Shown here in pieces: positions 52,181 through 63,319 of a stretch of DNA of 64,000 nt (position 1 is its first letter; the number at the start of each line of letters is the position of its first letter). Both the position numbers and the translations under genes were made by a program. The stretch comes from Glandiceps talaboti (Eukaryota; Hemichordata; Enteropneusta; Spengelidae). The stretch covers positions 26,840,095 to 26,904,094 of the forward strand of contig NC_135549.1 in NCBI RefSeq assembly GCF_964340395.1, read 5' to 3'. The notes beneath the pieces are model-generated. The model made no database searches, had not been told where the DNA came from, and saw nothing but the letters and a program-made list of their open reading frames with translations.

Positions 52181-52240
52181 TTCCTGAAACTACTGAAGTT
52201 ATCCCAGAGATAGAGATTCCAGAGCAGCCAACGGAAGTTG
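52181..52240 (+). CDS. Link/F-lectin gene: acidic Pro/Glu linker exon (60 bp)
   Basis: TATTGTTAG|TTCCTG ... GAAGTTG|GTAATA, phase 1-1. It encodes VPETTEVIPEIEIPEQPTEV, an extended acidic, proline-rich spacer between the Link array and the lectin domain. The IPE/IPEQP pattern suggests it grew from the same PxTx linker type as the micro-exons. Confidence 0.7.
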
Positions 52241-52489
52241 GTAATATAGTTTTTTTCAGTTCGCCCTTTAGGTGGGACTATTACAAAGTGTTCCATCCAT
52301 CTGTTTGTGTATTCATATGTGTGTCCGTCTGTAATACGAAAACCTTGTAACGCCCAATTTTATTCAAGCCTGGTGGCAAGAGGATGGCATATGATATGGG
52401 ACATATGCATATCACTTTCTTTCGCGACGTATGCAAATTTGACGGCCATATTTGTCGTTAAAATCACATTTTACTACATATCTCAACAA

Positions 52490-53175
52490 CTGTAAAACGC
52501 AGAGGTCCTATTCAAGTGTCGATGCCCATATTATCGAATACAAGCTTTTTTTAAGACCTTGACCTTCAGGGTCAATTATCGAAATTAAGAAATTTCATGT
52601 AATCAAAGACACTTTGTAGTATTCATATAGATGCCACGTACTTTTAAATCATATTCACATGAAATATTGTAGGAGATAAATACTTTGCTCTTCATATTAC
52701 TTTTTACTGAATAGAAAACATATTTGTTGTAACAAATCATGTATTGCATAACTCAAAACCCGAAGTACACAGAGAATCCATTAAAATGGCTACGCCCATA
52801 TTATCAGGCAATAGGTTCTGTTAAGGGTACATTATCAAAATCAATTAATTCTTGCATATTGTAGATACTTTGAGGTAATTAAGTGTGACCAATATTTGGT
52901 AATAAAGGTAATAAATAACTTCACATAATACGTTTGGAGCTCATATAAATTTTTCACTAAATGGCAGCCATATTTTGTGTACAAAATGACAATTTATGTA
53001 ACATTTCTGGGGAACCATATCAGACAAACCAGACATATAGACTTCTACATCGAAATGTTTACTCCTATAGTATAGGATGTTACCTTTCTGCTTATATGAC
53101 CTTTCTCTTAGTATCTTTATATTTGACCCTGACCTTAACAAAATTTGACAAAATAAATCAGGCATTTTAGTCACA
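52490..53175. repeat. Dispersed repeat in about three diverged units
   Basis: Phrases such as CCCATATTATC, ACCTTGACCTTCAGGGTCA, AATTATCGAAAT and CACAGAGAATCCATTAAAATGGC recur at about 240-bp spacing, and related text occurs at 48350-48800. Non-coding. Confidence 0.55.
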
Positions 53176-53186
53176 CAGAAATAAAG

Positions 53187-53189
<3 letters not shown>

Positions 53190-53218
<29 letters not shown>

Positions 53219-53246
53219 TGTATGTATGTATGTATTTATATGTATT

Positions 53247-53278
<32 letters not shown>

Positions 53279-53324
53279 TGTATGTATGTATGTATGTATG
53301 TATTTATATGTATTTATATGTATT

Positions 53325-53356
<32 letters not shown>

Positions 53357-53388
53357 TGTATGTATGTATGTATGTATTTATATGTATT

Positions 53389-53420
<32 letters not shown>

Positions 53421-53432
53421 TGTATGTATGTA
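53190..53432. repeat. (TATG)n with TATTTATATG interruptions
   Basis: The tetranucleotide array is split into three blocks by TATTTATATGTATTTATA motifs, a simple higher-order structure. Confidence 0.95.
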
Positions 53433-53635
53433 TGTGTGTGATTCGTTCTTGTGCTTGTCACTATATAGGTGTATAATTCAGTAGGTATGGAAATATTACC
53501 TATTTAGTTCGAATCATTTTAGTTTATCAACGTTATTACCTTTAGGGTAGGACAAAATGAAATGACAGTACAGAGTACAGAGACGTGTGGATATTTCCAC
53601 TATTTCGATTATGTAACTAACTACAAGAAAGAAGT

Positions 53636-53777
53636 TATACATACATACATACATACATACATACATACATACATACATACATACATACATACATACATAC
53701 ATACATACATACATACACACTTGCATGCATACTTGCATACAGGCAGACATGCATACAGACTGACTGACTGACTGACT

Positions 53778-53828
<51 letters not shown>
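53636..53828. repeat. (CATA)n then (GACT)n and (GACA)n
   Basis: CATA at 53636-53717, GACT at about 53758-53778, then GACA to 53828. Confidence 0.95.
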
Positions 53829-53831
<3 letters not shown>

Positions 53832-54107
53832 AGAATAACATGAAATCCCTTTAATAGATATACTGGAGATAAAAATGCGAACTTGTCATCTATCAGGTAC
53901 TGAAACACCAACATATTCCTCTGATCAAATGAGTGTTGTGAAAATGTGGGTTATTGCAGAACGGTAAGGTTATTCAAGGTCCCTGCTTGATATATTTACT
54001 TGTTCGTTCGTTCGTTTGTTTATTTATTTATTTATTTATTTACTTGTTGATTTTATCTATGTGATCTTTCTTTTCATACTTGAATGTTATTGCTTTTGTA
54101 TACATAG

Positions 54108-54350
54108 TCTGTGTGGATCCTGCATCTTTAAGCAATGTGGCGGGGGGCAGACCCGTCAAACAGAGTAGCACTGACACGAAGGCTGGTGGAGAAGCCGAAA
54201 AGGCTGTTGACGGAAATAATAATAGTGACATGATAGTTGGCCAGTCCTGTGCCCAAACTGAAAAGGAGTCTGAACCATGGTGGGTGGTAGATTTGGGTGA
54301 ATCATATGACATCTACCAAGTTCTGATAACTCATAGACAAGATTGTTGCT
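54108..54350 (+). CDS. Link/F-lectin gene: F-type lectin domain, first exon
   Basis: A 243-bp exon (TACATAG| ... |GTAAGT) encodes the N-terminal half of an F-type lectin (fucolectin/FTP) domain. It contains GRPVKQSST, AVDGNNNSD, EPWWVVDLGE and QVLITHRQDCC. F-type lectins bind fucose in Ca2+-dependent jellyroll domains using a conserved His...Arg-x-Asp...Arg set. Here the Arg-x-Asp (RQD) and the double cysteine are present. The His of the usual SC-x-H-T motif is Gln (SCAQT), exactly 27 residues before the Arg as expected for that site. Confidence 0.9.
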
Positions 54351-55201
54351 GTAAGTGGAAATACTATATTTTTGTTTTCTAAATGAATATGGTGGTAGTT
54401 TTTGGGACTTGAAATTGGCCTATGCAGGCTTTGAAATTGTAACTAATTCGTTATTCCTATCTATACATTATTGTACTGTTTTAGAAGCATTTTCTACAAA
54501 GTGTTGTATGACTTAAAAATAAAGCGAATGGTTTCATGCTGGTTGACCAACAGTCAATATTTGCACTGGAAGTGATGAACCTTTGCAAATGTCAACCCCT
54601 TACAGTAATTACATGTAGTGCAATATATACCATGTAGAAACACAAATCAATTAACAAATCAATACGCCAGTTTCTAAATCCTGTGGATAATCATGTGACA
54701 TTTGCAATGGCAGGAGGGGCGAGGGTATTATATATCGTGTGAAGGAAATTGCTGTGGCAATGACATTCCTTCTGAACTTTCTAGACATGTATGGTTATGT
54801 ATTTCATATCTTTTATTTCTACCAGTAAGCTCATATTCAACTGTTTCTGTGAATTTTACATAAGTTTCAATTTTGAAAGCATCACAGGTCTTATTATTGG
54901 CAATGATGTTAATTATTTATTTAGAAATATATAATAAGCGAGGATAATCATTATATATATGATATTATTTATATATGAATGCATGAAACACTTTGTACTG
55001 TCTCCTTGGTATCTTGCTTATATTGTATTATTTATACCGTTCTACATACATTTATACTGAGCGCTGTTTACTCCAGCATAGACATTTTACATATGAGTTT
55101 GTATGTGTGTGTGTGTGTGTGTTTGTGTGTGTATACAGCCATACATGCATTAGCATTATTTATTTCGTTCAATTACATATGTACATATAAATATCTTTCA
55201 G

Positions 55202-55419
55202 TGAGACATATCCTGAACGCACAGGTACGAGTTGGTGATGATGAAACATTCAGTAACAATCCTAAGTGTGGTAATATGGTTACAAGAAAAATGATGAAGG
55301 GGGAATCCATTCCGATTAGCTGTGGATGTGATACACCGATGAGAGGAAGATATGTGAGCATTGAGATAGTTGATAAGAAGATAGCATTGACTCTGTGTGA
55401 AGTTGAAGTATTAGCATGA
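55202..55419 (+). CDS. Link/F-lectin gene: F-type lectin domain, last exon and stop
   Basis: TTTCAG|TGAGACAT joins in phase 1 (TTG, Leu). The exon encodes QVRVGDDETFSNNPKCGN, SCGCDTPMRGRYVSIEI and the family's terminal LTLCEVEVLA, followed by TGA. Domain length (about 150 residues over both exons) is normal for one F-type lectin domain. The third ligand residue (Arg, five after the Asp) is His, with an Arg one position earlier. There is no transmembrane segment or GPI signal after it, so the protein is predicted to be secreted. An ATTAAA lies at 55771. Confidence 0.9.
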
Positions 55420-55472
55420 CTTCTTTAAATTAGTTCCCGATGCTTCAGAGACTAGATTATTATTATTCTGAG

Positions 55473-55635
55473 ATGAGATAAGATAAGATAAGATTAGATA
55501 AGAAATAGGATAATATAAGAAATAAGATAAGATACGATAAGATAAGATAAGATAAGATAAGACAAGAAATAATATAAAATAAGATAAGAAATAAGATAAG
55601 ATGAGGTGAAAGACAAGACAAGACAAGACAAGACA
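55473..55635. repeat. (GATAA)n and (AGACA)n pentanucleotide tract
   Basis: Imperfect AGATA/GATAA repeats ending in AGACA repeats, in the 3' flank of the Link/F-lectin gene. Confidence 0.9.
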
Positions 55636-55936
55636 AGTGTGATTTTTTTCCCATGAAGGTCAAGGTAAACTATGTCCAACGACCGCTGACATTTTCAAGT
55701 CACTGCCCACGACTTGTTATGATTGTATCATTTCTGGATCTTTAAGTGTTGTAGATATTGTGTAATAAGAATTAAAATTAAGTATACCGGAAATGGAGTT
55801 TTAAGTATAGGGTAAAATTAAAAGTTGGGTATCAGGTAGAGTTAGCAGGTATGTAGTCATACCAAAGGTAACGGTAAACATTTTAAAAAATACTATAGAA
55901 CAGAAATCACAATTGCAGGAATGTTACATTTTGACG

Positions 55937-56429
55937 TAGGGTCGATCGCACAATGTTGCACAATAAGCGAACATCGTTCGTTTGGCACCCCCCCCCCCTT
56001 AAATGAACGTTCACAAGTTCGACATCACATTTTTATAGATGATGTAAACCATGATGCAAAATATATCGGTTATAACACTACGATCGTTGCAATGTTAAAA
56101 CATGGTAAACATGAATTTCAAACCTTATGAACATGTTTACTGAGATGATGGTAAGATAAGCACATCAAAATACTACTGTAAACCCAGAAGTGTATCTCAA
56201 AGTAGAATTAAATTGTTATCATTTTATGAACATCTCAGTAGTATATATATAAGCTGTGTCATTGAAGGCATGAATGTTCAGCAGTCTCATTAACGCCAGA
56301 CCCACCCCCCAAAAAACAAAACCAAACAAACATACAAACAGACAGACATACACAAACAAACAAACAAACAAAGAAACAAAACACGAACCAAGTTCGCTTT
56401 TTCAGCTAGTTTGACATCGTGCGATCGTC
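55937..56429. mobile_element. MITE-like element with short TIRs
   Basis: The left end GTCGATCGCACAATG and right end CATCGTGCGATCGTC are imperfect inverted repeats, about 490 bp apart. The interior contains a poly-C run and is related to 13763-13985. No transposase is present. Target duplication not determined. Confidence 0.55.
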
Positions 56430-57916
56430 TTTTTTTTGGCGCATGTTATTGAAATATGGGTTGTATCAAATGTATGCTGTCTTTGGCTTCGAATTATTGG
56501 TAATACAGTATCACGCAAACAACCATGGATTATTCATCTGTGAATTGAAATTCATTGGTGTATATGTAGGTGTGAGTCGCATGATGATTGAATATATAAC
56601 AAAACAGAACGGAATCCACATGTCGAGTTGGATGCCAAATATAATATCATCAAATGGTTTCGTAAATGCATTTTGTAAAGAACCCAAAGCAAGTGTTCCA
56701 GCTCTCCAAATGCATTCAAATTATCTTTTCGTCCCAAAACCTTCCCCAGCCCTGCCTTCCATGCACAGGAAGGTCCGGGTGTATATTAGATAGACGGAAA
56801 TGGCCGCCAAAATTAATTACGGACTGGTGACACTCGCTTCTATCGTACTTCTGTAGAACATTTTTTTTAAAGTTGTTGTGCAGACTCTATTAACCAGATG
56901 AAATATATTTAAGGAGGTACTGCGTCGCATGAAGTTTACAACATGTGCCGTGTGTGATTGAACATAATAGAATGTGGCGTAATGCATTGTAAGTGTTCTT
57001 AGCAATTTATTCGACTTACTTTGGTCAACATTTAATTTAAACCATTGAACTGAATGTCTGAACAAAAAACAAAACAAATGGTGGCACATTCCGTCAAGAC
57101 AAATTTTAACCCCTTCATGTATATGTTAGGAATCATCACTCCATACCTTTTGAAAATAACTGTGATGTTTTATGTTTTGATTACAACATACAGATAAATG
57201 CACAATGAAAATAAGACAATATTAATGAGATTTGTAAATCAAGTTGTGTTTCGAAGTAGAAGTAGTAGATTAGGAATACTATGACAGGCACCTAGTGTAA
57301 TTTACGTGATGTTGTTATCCTCAGTAGTCAGTCCGATGGATAGTGAATTGGAGGTTTCATCTCACTCGAATGGAAATGCTCATGCGTGCGTCTCATAAAG
57401 GGTACCTTCTTTTGTTAAACCAATCACTATACTTAGTACTTTACAAGACGATTACGAATTATGGCATTTACGAACGCAAACATAGCATTTGTACGACATG
57501 AAAATAAGCTGATCATGGATTCATATATGATTTATAAATAGACAAACCGCCATTTCTTGTTAGAATCGCATACTATATGGATATATCAATACACGAAGAT
57601 TTTGTTTTAAAATGTAATATTTTGTGACAACAAATTCAGTAGAAGTTGTTGAAAGAAGCACGAAATTGATTATAAGAAGTATTGATTTTTATCATGCATG
57701 CAAGAAAAACGATTATAAATTAGAAATATACTCTAACCGATGACAACATTAAATGTATCAATACAAACATGATTCAATGTTTTGAAAGTACTTTAAGGAA
57801 TATGACAATACATGGTCTGCCATTCTCAGTCTGCTAGAATGATTGAGGTCAACGTGTGGAATGAGTTATTATATATGATCGCAATGTGATACCGGTATGT
57901 CAATATCTGAATACTA

Positions 57917-57949
<33 letters not shown>

Positions 57950-59000
57950 GATTATTACAAGTGAAGGGGTTTAAATAGTATATAATAATAAAGCATTATG
58001 TGAGAGACAATTTAGAGGAATGGTGCCTTTAGGTCCTATTTGTCAATAACATGTATCCGTTTGAGCATATATTTGTTATGCTGGCTGACGTTTGAGGGTG
58101 CCCTTTAACAACTTTAACTGTAAATACTTAATTCTATTCGAAAATGATCTCATACTTTCGTACTCGCGAACTTACAGAGATCGGATGAGAAAGGGCTTTA
58201 CGATAAGACAACACATCCACTGATTATGGATGGGCTATGACTAAGTCTCGGAAATGTCCGTTTTTATGTGTACATGTATGTACTCCAAAATCTATGGTTG
58301 TCAAAATCACTACATCTCTTTGATTTGCTTCTTTTAAGAAAAATATGGCAGGCTGATTTTCCATGGCCACGTCAGTATCAAACGCTAGGCCCCCCTTTGA
58401 TAATGATAATAACTGATGTGTTGTCGCAGTACAGTATACTATGATTACTCTAGTGTTATAGCAAAGTGGCTAGCTAGCCCCACAAATAGCAAAGTTGTCG
58501 GAAAATTTTGTCAGATTACTATCTGTTGAAAACTGTGTACTCACTTTTTTTTAATTATTTCATTTTTCTTCCATACGGAAGAGATTTATTAGGGGGTGAA
58601 AGTCTGTGTGTGTGTGTGTGTGTCATCGTTTTCTCCGAAAACTGGCTCAATTCAAACGAAATTTGGAACAACTGTTCCATTGAGTAATGGCAAGAACTAA
58701 TTAGGTTTTTGTAAAAAAAAAAAATTCCATAATTATCGATCGATCGTCTGGTTGCACACACGCTTCATTTCGAAAGTTCGCCACCAATGTCGATGTAAGG
58801 TAAACTAGGAAGCTACGGAATGGATACTCGCTGTCATTCTGAGAAAGACTCTGTTTTCATGAGTTTCAAGTGTTTGTATTGATACTTTCGTTGCATATGA
58901 AGATTATTACATCAAAGCATGGAGGTGAGCACTGAAAATACACATCATCTGTAAGCGTTATTGCAAAAATATACAGTCATGATCGTCTGCTCATATGTAC
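56430..59000. other. Intergenic, no supported gene
   Basis: A 124-codon frame (56419-56793) with no recognised motif is the longest ORF. (TTA)n at about 57910-57950 and a short GT tract at 58605 are the only structured features. Confidence 0.45.
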
Positions 59001-59004
59001 ATGT

Positions 59005-59643
59005 TTACGTTTTTAGCCTGATCGCCTCCTCTACATCTGAAGTGGTGCCCATACACACGAATTTCTGCTCTCTGAGCCACACAGCCAATCAGGTTGTGTC
59101 TTACTGTTTATAGTGTACACAATGCAATGCAATGCAATGTGAGGTGACAGAAATGTTCACGATAAGGACGTTTTTTTAGAAATCATTTATTAAATTTCCC
59201 CCTTTCAGAGTTCATATAACACAACTGTGGCAAATATTTCTATGAATCGTACAATATTTCATGACTACTTTACGTTCGAGGAGAAGCGTACTACAGAGAA
59301 CGCCTACGCGTTCACTCGATGGAGATAAACATGAACACTTCCCGGGAAACGCGTTCCAATGTAGCTTACATATACATAAGACGAAATGCATAGAGGTACA
59401 TCTAAACAAGAATTCTTTAATTACCGTAAATATATAACAAAAACTGAATGTTTTTACAGTTGAAATACTTCGTAGTTGTCAGTTGGCTGTGTCCACAAGT
59501 AACGCCATGTTTCGTTGATATTCAATGCGTATGCCGATGACAAGTAAGACGCAACCTGATTGGCTGTGTGGCTCAATGAGCAGAAATTCGTTTGTATGGG
59601 CGCCACTTCAGATGTAGAGGAGGCGATCAGGCTAAAAACGTAA
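59005..59643. mobile_element. TIR element of about 640 bp
   Basis: The left TIR (59005-59104; TTACGTTTTTAGCCTGATCG, CTACATCTGAAGTGG, CAGCCAATCAGGTTG) and right TIR (59542-59643) are near-perfect reverse complements of about 100 bp. The 440-bp interior has no transposase ORF, so this is a non-autonomous DNA element. Confidence 0.9.
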
Positions 59644-61720
59644 AAATACGAAGGTCAATTCAAGCAAAATAACAAATGTAAAATAGCAATGAATGATTAA
59701 CCGACATCTACATCAGATACTAATCAGATTGGGACTTATCATGCCTGGCTGACGTCACCAACGGTTTGTTTCTGTAAATCAGACACTATACATATATTTC
59801 ATTGTAAAATGGCGGGGAGTTTCACACTATATTTGCCACTCACTGTCGCAGTTTTCAGACAGACTCTGTTTTCGGACAGATATCGACTCGTCTCGCGATC
59901 CTTGCTGTTTTCTCCGGAACTGTCATATTGTCATGCCGGAAATCATTTGTATGAAAGATCAGGCGACTCTAAAGGTTTGATTCAACACCAATTTTTGTGG
60001 TGTTCGTTTTGAGAGCACTAATATCGGCGATCACAAAGTTACTGTATGTAACAACACTGCCGTAGTTGTCTCTGTTTTCGCTAAAGCAAAATACGCGGAG
60101 ATCCTGGACGGAGATGTTGCAAAATCACGTGAATATCATTTCGATCATATTTAAATCTACAAATATCTCATTGATATTTTTCTCCAGGTGCTCAGTTCAA
60201 ACTAGATGACATTTCTTTGAAATCCAGCTGTTTATATGGTATGTATATGGAGCAAAGAAGTGGCTCAGATATCGGACAGTGTTCATGTTTGCGTGCCCAA
60301 GACTGCCAAGCGGTGCGTTATTCATGAACTGTGATCGAATGCTGGGTCGGGTTCGGTAGTAGGACAGTGTTCATTATCATTCCTTTGCAAAAACAATCAT
60401 ATTTAGGGAGGTATTCGTATTTTTGGCAGCTGTTCACAGTCACCATCTGCCCGCTCTGCCCGCAGTTATATAACATATGTAAACATCTATTGTCATGATT
60501 CTGAAAATTTGGAGTCGATCTTTTAAATCGACTATAAACGTAGCAACAGATCAAAATACTCTCCAAGCTTGCCTTTTTCATTTTTTTGTATTGCACTTTC
60601 TTTGTTTATGACATCAGTTATGTAGTATTTAGCTGTTTTCTTGTGTATACATGAACTTCTAACAACAGGTGAATGACTTGGGTTTACTAGTTGTATATTG
60701 CGAGTGCACAATGTCATGTACATGTAACTCTAGAGGGTGACATCAAAGGTAGGTCAAGTGATGTCCTCGTTCGGATGTGAAATATTTATTGACAGAGGCA
60801 GCATCAACCGATGTTTCTTGGTAGGTACAGTACAAGCCGGAAATTGGTAACACGCGTACAGCTATTGCGTCTTGGGCGTAGACGAGTTCTCTCGAGCTGT
60901 CCATTCATCCACAGACAATAGAAACCATTAAATCGTAGATTTAGATAAACGATATTTTAATTTCAACTTAAACTAGGCAAATGTGGTGGTAATATGACCA
61001 TAGGTATGCCGTTCTGTTTGAAACAAATGAATGTAATTTGGATTACAAAGTAATTAGTCGGGTTTTTGTGTCGTTCATGATACTGTTTATTAATCTTTCC
61101 ATGTGAACCTCCGGACTTCGACAGAGGTATGCACCATGTACATGAACAATGACAATAAATATATTCAACTTTGTTGAAGCACCACTAGTAATCAGAGTAT
61201 TCACACACATTTATGAATTTGGAAAGGTTATTTTGAATTGTGTAACGGTGATTGAATTTATAAATCAAACATAGTGGCAACATTCATACTTTACACTACA
61301 AATAAGTAAATCGACGTGGAAGTTCGTGTCTGATTCCTAATACATGTACTGTTGTCAGAATACTAAGTCATTGATGTAGGGGTTACAAATTAGAGGACAA
61401 TGTAATCCACAAAGTTATTTCTGACTTTAAATCCTGTTGGAAAAGACCCTAAGAAAAATGCATAAGCAGCAATTATGAGTGTTACTTTTTTGCAGTGTTT
61501 ATCCAATAACAATCGTCGAATAACATGACCCTGTCCGAAAACTGCGACAGTGAGTGTACATAGAGGAGTTGTGGAAATTTGACGGAATTTAGAGTTCTTC
61601 GATTCAAACTGAAATAATCATAAAACAAAAATCTACAGTGCATCAAAAGTCTGAAAGTCTTGAAATGTTTTGCTCTTTATTCGGGAATTTCGGAACCAAA
61701 TTAAACTTCAGGAGAAGTCA
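59644..61720. other. Intergenic, no firm gene
   Basis: A possible first exon starts at the ATG at 59809 (AAAATGGCGGGG context, 67 open codons), and a C-x-C...D-C-x-A-x-x-Y peptide is open around 60185-60326. Neither could be linked into a gene. Confidence 0.35.
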
Positions 61721-61724
61721 TTTT

Positions 61725-62020
61725 AATTGAAACTCAAGCATTATTTTAGCCACCCCTTCTGTCACCTACACTATACTACAGTGGAGATATAAAATCATAT
61801 GGTACAATGATGCATTGGAAGGAGACAACTCCAAAGGTGAAAAAAAAAATTGAAAATAAGACAGTGTAGGAGGCCATTTAGAAGCATAAAATATCAAACC
61901 ATAGACATAATAAAATACCAGAATTGAAACAATTGCCATTACATATTATTTGAAAGTGTATTTTGTTGTGGCAAAGCTGAAAGATATTATTCGGATGTGC
62001 ACATGGTAAATGACTTCTCC
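61725..62020. repeat. Second copy of the 36830 dispersed repeat
   Basis: Collinear with parts of 36830-37330. Identity is high over the first 90 bp and the last 80 bp. It shows that the family occurs both inside and outside the Link gene. Confidence 0.8.
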
Positions 62021-62466
62021 TGAATGTTTATTTGAAGTCACTATAGATGTATCGCTTTAGGTCAAAATTACGCATATTCGGTTATATGTGTATGGCGAAA
62101 GATTGTGAGCATTAATATCCCAAATCAGACACTTTTCAAGTTATGGGATTGCACTTCAAAAGTTTTGATTTAGGGGAAAAACTGTTCACTCGTTTTAAAC
62201 GCACTATATTAATAAGTAGGTATAAGATTAATGATTAACAGTGTTGACGATTGAAGGCAATCTATTTGTTATTAATTTGATATTCAACATCTACAGTCCA
62301 AGATAGGTAGCTTACTCTAAATGTATGCCTTCTGAAATCATGTACAACCTTTATTCAAACTACTATAAAATAATAAAACTGACATCATACAGTTTGTCGT
62401 AACAGAATTTTCAAACTCATCTATTTGAAATGTGAGCATCAAAAATCCATACGATATGGTGATTTG

Positions 62467-62480
62467 GTTACTATGGCAAC
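62467..62480. promoter_or_regulatory. RFX X-box-like palindrome
   Basis: GTTACTATGGCAAC fits the imperfect inverted repeat bound by RFX factors (GTnRYY-AT-RRnAAC form). It lies 0.5 kb past the stop of the MFS gene, so no target promoter is evident. It may be a chance match. Confidence 0.25.
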
Positions 62481-62894
62481 TGATTCATGACATGCTACTT
62501 TTTAATCTTGACATGACTCTCCAAAGGGTAAGGCCCTGGCAAACACTTAATATCATAGTTTGATGAGGTAGATATGTTACCAAAATGTAGCATTTTAAAA
62601 CAAACTGTATATATCTACTTTGAAAATTTATCCTGTTGTCGACAACTTCTTTTACAATGTATATCAAAGACTCATAAATGTCATTAGGAAGGAAACGTGT
62701 TCTTTCACATTTTTAATATTTTATATCTATCTTAAGTCAAAAACTCATATAAGATGAGGATTCTTTTAACATTTGCAAGTGATGTACATGAGATGACTAT
62801 TTCTTAAACCCATCCTGACCATAAACAATGTGTTGATTTATAAGTAAATAACCCCGATTATTTACGATAAAATTATGTTTTCTATACCACATTA

Positions 62895-62900
62895 TTTAAT
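62895..62900 (-). terminator. ATTAAA polyadenylation signal candidate of the MFS gene
   Basis: ATTAAA on the minus strand, about 55 bp past the stop codon of the transporter's last exon, a typical distance for a short 3' UTR. Confidence 0.35.
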
Positions 62901-62953
62901 CAAAAAGTATCACTGTTGGCTAGTTGGCAACTATGTTCACTTTCTCTCCTTCA

Positions 62954-63069
62954 TTAGACCTTCTTCTTGTCGACAGACTTCGGTAAGAAGGCACTGACAG
63001 CAGCAGTTATGTTCCAGATGACAAATAAAGTATAAAATGTCAGGTGATAATTCAGTGGCCATTTTAAGC
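62954..63069 (-). CDS. MFS transporter, last exon
   Basis: The minus-strand acceptor CTCTCTTCCAG| precedes an exon that completes the Gly codon begun in the 63203-63311 exon. It encodes LKWPLNYHLTFYTLFVIWN and ITAAVSAFLPKSVD, then KKKV and TAA. The hydrophobic stretch is the final transmembrane helix of a 12-helix carrier, followed by a short basic cytosolic tail. The pair of exons resembles the C-terminus of ZIFL/tetracycline-antiporter-like major facilitator proteins in invertebrates. The substrate cannot be inferred. Confidence 0.7.
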
Positions 63070-63202
63070 CTGGAAGAGAGAGAGAGGAACAAGAGATTAG
63101 CAAATCAATCTGTACAGATACTTTGCACTTGCATATTAAATGAAAAATTCCCACTTTGCACATCTAACCATGCAGTAAACCGTATGATATGTGTTTACTC
63201 AC

Positions 63203-63311
63203 CGTTTCTTTCACTCCAGGCAAAGAGCTGCCCACCAATAACAGGACCAATTGATTTCGAAAACGCTGCAAATGATTCCGTTACACCATACACAGTGGCT
63301 TTATCTTTTGA
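63203..63311 (-). CDS. MFS transporter, penultimate exon (partial gene)
   Basis: On the minus strand the exon lies between ATTTACAG| and |GTGAGT and encodes SKDKATVYGVTESFAAFSK followed by SIGPVIGGQLFAWSERN. The S-x-G-P-x-x-G-G-x-L-F-x-W motif with a preceding G-x-x-x-S-F segment is the TM11 region of DHA1/ZIFL-type MFS carriers. Length is 109 bp; it opens on a whole codon and ends in phase 1, matching the last exon. Upstream exons are not visible in the remaining 690 bp, so the rest of the gene lies beyond the window or in a long intron. Confidence 0.7.
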
Positions 63312-63319
63312 CTGTAAAT

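Noticed and set aside
56419-56793. 124-codon frame
   Set aside because: It lacks an ATG at its start, shows no domain or signal peptide, and begins inside the MITE terminus.
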